From Cinnamomum chago (Eukaryota > Streptophyta > Magnoliopsida > Laurales > Lauraceae), in NCBI GenBank assembly GCA_038049695.1, contig CP142454.1:18484501-18548500 (forward strand): a DNA stretch of 64,000 bases, in the 5' to 3' direction. Both the position numbers and the translations under genes were made by a program. A model generated the notes under the pieces. That model saw only the letters and a list, made by a program, of their open reading frames with translations, did no database searches and was not told where the DNA came from. Positions 59,666 through 64,000 of this stretch are shown here, piece after piece. Numbering within the stretch: the stretch's first letter is position 1; every line of letters starts with the position of its first letter.

Positions 59666-61739
59666 TATCTATCCCTTTTTACTCAATTTCTACGTCTAAT
59701 TGAAAATCTGTTCGATGTTTCTCTCCGTTTCTCTATTCCCAACATTCTTCGCTGTTTACAACATGAAAGATTCTTCTTCTTGCGCTCTGTAAAGTAGTAC
59801 AAGAAAGAAAAGGATCCTTACATTGAGTAATTGTAGAAACATCTCAGCTGAATTCCCGCAGAACCCGGGGGATTCTGCCGAGAAATGTCGTGAGCTGGGC
59901 ATTTGTGATTTGCAGCTGTAGGTGTTTTTTGGCAAGTCATTCTATTAACTGAAAATGGGGAATTGATGCTCTTGTGAAAGATTGAAAGCGAGTGCGGAGT
60001 GAACAAGATGTGCGTTTTTGTGATTTTGTAATGATTTGGAATTTTGGGGCTGTTAGTAATTCTGTAACTGTGAATCTCTCTCTTTTTTTTTTTTTTGTAA
60101 TGGTTATATGACCTAAGTTTAACCTAAGTTTATGTTTGGATGTGCCCCAGTAGGCAATGGGTGTGAATGTTTGGTAATATGGGTGGTTGTCCATTGTGTT
60201 GTGCATTTGAAGGGATGCATGTATGTTGGAAATTGTACTTTGCAGGGGGATACTGTTTTTGGATGGAGATTGGGGTGGGTGTTGATTTGGTAGGAGAAAA
60301 GGTTGAAAAGAGCTATTCCATTGAAAGTATTGGTTTTCAGTTCACTAAGAGCTATTCTGATGAAAGCAAGCGGTTATCAGCATACTTAAAAAAAGTGGAA
60401 TGGTTAAACATTTAATATTCTAAACTGTTCTTAGTTCTAGCCTGATGTGGACGGTGATATATTGCATGAGGATCTCATATTGGTACAAGCTTTGGCCTGC
60501 ATGGAGGCAGGAGGCCTGTGATTGAGCCCATGGGGTCTGACTCCATGTTTAATGGTTCAGACCTGTGTGGGAACCAAAACCAGTTCTTTCAATGGGCCGA
60601 AATCATTTAATTTACATAATTTCCGCTTGAGGAATGTTGCAGACTTGGGACCCATCACTGGAGCCTTCTGGGGTCTCTAAGTGGGTAGTCTTGTGCTGGT
60701 ACGTAGATGGCGATACATAGCAGTTGTAGCATACATATCCGTATAGTGGCATGCATTGAAGTTGAGCTAAAAAAAAATCTGAAAAAATATATATATAGAA
60801 AATTCAGAATATTGAAAAATGTTAGATCCTTTTTTTTTTTTTTTCATTATTAACTAAGACAGGGGTCGTAGGGGACCCCTCATTTCATAGAGGTCCTGTA
60901 TCACTTTGTGATTATAAAATAATGGTATTGATCTATTTGTCAACATATATTCGCATGAGTCAACTATATTAAGTTAGAAACTAATAAAGTGCTAGTAATC
61001 AAATACCGTCATCCATGTTTCATCACTATTATGCATTTCTGAATTCTGGATCCAAATAAACAGTTTTACACAGCTGCAAGGAAAAAAAGATGTATAAAGT
61101 AATGTTTAAATAGAGTAAAGTCCAAAGTTCATAGTAAAAAAAAGTAAAGTTAAAAGTTCAAACACAAATGTCGAAGCATCTTTCATCAATGGAACATAGA
61201 ATTTAAAAACATCATGTCCTTCCTATTGTTTTTATTTTTTATTCATCAATTATACAGAATTGTATCACCATATTGAACAAATCTTAAACTTACATTGAAG
61301 GCATACTTTATATTATCCATAATGTTGATAAAACTGAAAAACATGCAGAAGTGCATACTTAAATATTTCTGTGGCGAAGGTTATGCATTAATCCTGAAGA
61401 ATGCATGTCTTGTGTGTTGTGATCTGGAAGGTGCCTTGCTGCTATCTATTAGAGTGGTTTATTTTTCATTTTTTTAGGACCACCATATACCTTATTATAC
61501 TGGAAAGCTACCAAAAGCTTCACATGTTGGAAATTGGTGAGAAAATATTGAAACTCTGTTTTTTTTTATCTCAACAGGTTATGGCCGTGAAAAAAACTAT
61601 TGAAGAATCACAAGGAAAAGGCAGCTATCCATGGGGACAGCAGCTGCTGATTCATAATGGAAAGGTCTTGAAAGATGAAAGTACTTTGGAAGAGAACAAA
61701 GTCAGTGAAGATGGTTTTCTTGTTGTCATGCTTAGTAAG
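59524..61739 (+). CDS. RAD23: RAD23 ubiquitin receptor, N-terminal ubiquitin-like domain (partial)
   Basis: Two coding exons, 59524-59589 and 61578-61739, join in phase 0 across a 1988-bp intron and give 76 residues. The first begins MKLTVKTLKGSHFEIKVQPN; the second contains VKKTIEE, QQLLIHNGKVLKDESTLEE and DGFLVVMLSK. This is the complete ubiquitin-like domain of plant RAD23. In the family it docks on the proteasome while UBA domains, expected in later exons, bind ubiquitinated cargo; RAD23 also stabilises the XPC-type DNA-repair factor. After AAG/GTACAC the gene continues into an intron with an antisense LINE, and no further exon was found before the window end. The leader (about 59360-59523) is CT-rich. 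Confidence 0.9.
59606..59663 (+). repeat. (CT)n microsatellite in RAD23 intron 1
   Basis: About 28 CT units starting 17 nt after the splice donor of coding exon 1. It is likely length-variable between individuals. Confidence 0.9.
59664..61577 (+). other. Remainder of RAD23 intron 1
   Basis: No exon recognised. The segment 60430-60690 looks repeat-like (GGAGGCAGGAGGCCTGTGAT, resembling a degenerate B box), and a poly-T run lies near 60830-60844. Confidence 0.35.
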
Positions 61740-62904
61740 GTACACAATTCTCTTTTTATTTTAACTCTTTTTAATGTGGATCAGAGGTCTTTTAATGTCA
61801 ATGCGACTTTGTGCATACAGTAGCTGGTGCTATTTGTGTGCTCCACATGGACCCGCCTTTACTTATCTGCAACCCAGTTTTTTGTTTATTTCATGTGCAA
61901 ATCTTTCTTGAATGCTATGTATTTCTTGATCTTTTTTACCATTAGTTTGGTCCTAGTTGCCAAGTTGATGCTATTAGCTAGGAGTTAGGACTTTAGGAGT
62001 TCATGTCCTCAAAGAGTCCTATCTGGGCGTGATATATGAAGCTAAAGTGTTGTAGTCGTAATCATGCAATTAAAAAAGCGTCCCAGAGTGCTTGGCCAAT
62101 CTTTAGAAGAAGATTCTTCCATGCATGTGACAAACTCTAATATTGTAATCATGTGGCCATAACAACAGGAGATTAGAAGTTCAGTTTGTTCAGTGAATTA
62201 TATGTTTCCCCTTTATCTTGGTGATGGTGGGGTCATCACCCCCTCATATTGTGATGCCATGAGGATATTTGTGCAAGAGAAGACCTAAGTCTGATTCTGA
62301 GTCTCCTCAAACATCAATTTGGAAATCAGAGTGATAAAATCTACTGTCTCGTTTCTAATTAAAACTGATTCTTAATTCCCATACCAACATCTTCTCTTTC
62401 TTCTATCCCATTCTATTTCACATTTTCACCTGTTTAAATCTTGCAAAAAATCAGAACCCTATTCCCCCTAAGTGATTGGAACTTATGTTGCAACAGTAAA
62501 CCCTACTCTGTGCCCACTATTAAACTCCTAAAAGACCACCAGACCAGCCTTAAATCATCCCCAATTTGATCCCTTGGTAAACCATTAGTAGGCCCATCCT
62601 AGTTGGCTCAAAACCCCAATCACAGTGTCTTATTTGCTTCCCTTGCTCTGTGCAAATCCCATACAACAAAATCGCCACTAAAAATTAACCAATTTCTGTC
62701 CCAAATTCAATCCCATTTGAATCCCTATTGAAACCCTAAGATTTTGAACCAATCTCCTCCTAAACCTTAGCTTTGATTCAGTCCAAATTCATCCAAAAAC
62801 CATAGCGGAAAGCCCATGCAATCTTTGTCTGTGACTCTAAACATTATCGGGAAAGTTGGTATGTCCTAAGAACTGAATTTCAGTTTGAGTTTGTTGCTGT
62901 GATT

Positions 62905-64000
62905 TATTTTTTGAAAGTGATGACAATATATTGCTCTAAAGGAACTGCACAGTATGAGAGATATATATTGACCCAAAAAACCCCACAACAAAGGGGAAGA
63001 ACCACCAAAGACCAAAAGAAGAGAAAAGGGAAAAACCCCAAAAAGATGGGCACAACCCCTCAAACCTCAAACAAAAAACCGGGCAATTGCCCCCATAAAG
63101 GGCTAACAAACAAACTTTACATAGAAACAGTCAAGTCAGTTTTAAGAACTCTCTCTTTGGCGAGCTTATCCGCTTCATGATTAGCCGATCTTTTTATATG
63201 GTGGAAAGAGATATTTAACTCCCACGAAAGTTGGACCACCTCTTCAATGATATCTGCAAGGTTTCAATGAGGATTTGAAGACTAGCTTGCCTACTAAATG
63301 ACGCAATAGGAGTCCCCTTCCATAAGTAGCTGTTGAGGATTGAGCTTTGATGATGCTTCTTCTTCTTTTTTTGTTTTGTTAATAAGCTTTGATGCTTCAT
63401 GTATGCCAGTTCGAAGAGCCAATAATTCAGCTTTGTTGCTTGAACTGAAACCAGCCGGGCCAGAGTATGAAAGAAGAATGGTTCCTTCCGTATCACGAAT
63501 GACTCCCCCTAAACCAGTGGGGCCAGGGTTTCCACAAGCACTTCCATGAAAATTGAGCTTGAGAGCACCTGGAGGGGGTAGGACACCATCTAGGGAATAC
63601 TCTTTTTTGGGTAGGGTGAGAGAAGACCTTCCTTCCATTTATGAATAATGGAATTGATGGAAATGCATTTGAATAGAGGAATGGAGAAACCTAGAGAGCC
63701 ACTAAGTATTTAACTTTCTCCGCTCGAATAGTCACATCTGAAGATTTTCCTTCAAAGCACCTCAAATTCCTCTCTTTCCAAATGAACCAAATGACCTCCA
63801 AGAAAGAGACATTCCACATTATTCTTCCCCATCCGAACCCCACGCCTAACCTCCAAAACTCAAGTAAGGACGGAAGGGAGTGGGGAATGGGATTAGAAAC
63901 ATGGAACCATCCAAGGATCGACCTCCAAAGGTATTGAGCTATAGAACAATTTAAGAACAAATGATCAATAGACTCATCACCTGCCAAGCATATGGGGCAG
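62905..64000 (-). mobile_element. L1-type LINE, 3' part, antisense in RAD23 intron
   Basis: Read on the minus strand from the window edge: a zinc-binding reverse-transcriptase C-terminal domain (CPICLAGDESIDHLFLNCS, ending near 63691), then an RNase H domain (LKLNFHGSACGNPGP, GGVIRD, NKAELLALR, EGDSYCVI) and its C-terminal SANHEADKLA, with a stop at 63119-63117. A short 3' UTR runs to an A-rich end near 62905 (AAAAAATAAA). A stop follows EGDSYCVI, and the first catalytic Asp of RNase H is His (NFHGS), so this copy is dead. The 5' part lies beyond the window. It is opposite in orientation to RAD23. Confidence 0.82.

Overview
The window is nuclear DNA of a flowering plant. Genes carry GT..AG introns, intergenic DNA is AT-rich and full of small transposons, and all five recognisable genes are plant families: a CC-NBS-LRR resistance gene, an F-box-less tubby-like protein, a plastid mTERF, an AdoMet decarboxylase with its plant-specific upstream ORFs, and a RAD23 ubiquitin shuttle factor. 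Long introns, low gene density and many hAT, PIF/Harbinger, MULE and Helitron remnants fit a medium or large genome. I cannot name the species; a non-grass, possibly early-diverging angiosperm is only a guess.

Layout. 1-500: leader-like sequence of an unidentified minus-strand gene leaving the left edge. 2212-2703: foldback MULE-type MITE with 9-bp target duplications. 3646-6549 (+): intact single-exon CC-NBS-LRR gene with a tandem duplication in its leader and a decayed duplicate of its C-terminal coding segment in its 3' flank. 9404-10020: SINE-like tandem duplication. 10510-15595 (-): nine-exon tubby-like protein 8 gene. 15.7-24.9 kb: gene-poor, with a PIF/Harbinger-like element that contains a second one carrying a 3-unit tandem array, a hAT-like element and a Helitron. 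24935-32756 (-): six-exon chloroplast mTERF2-type gene whose introns hold a MITE and a Helitron, plus a probable 5'-UTR exon near 34.6 kb and a copia-type LTR fossil between them. 34.7-40.5 kb: repeats, including a hAT-type MITE with a perfect 8-bp target duplication. 40.65-44.9 kb (+): AdoMet decarboxylase with TATA box, leader intron, overlapping tiny and small uORFs and an intronless 396-residue main ORF. 44.9-59.3 kb: no protein gene recognised; it holds MITEs, SINE-like copies, a copia reverse-transcriptase fossil, a 61-bp tandem duplication and a spliced-leader-like minus-strand locus at 51.8-52.7 kb. 59524 onward (+): first two coding exons of RAD23, interrupted downstream by an antisense L1-type LINE that runs off the right edge.

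The genes are unrelated neighbours, each with its own promoter; nothing suggests a cluster or shared pathway. The main novelty lies in the transposon architecture (nested and related TAA/TTA-duplicating elements), the duplications around the resistance gene and the unexplained leader-like locus at 52 kb. All exon boundaries were read by eye from splice consensus, frame continuity and family similarity; no alignment or database search was run.
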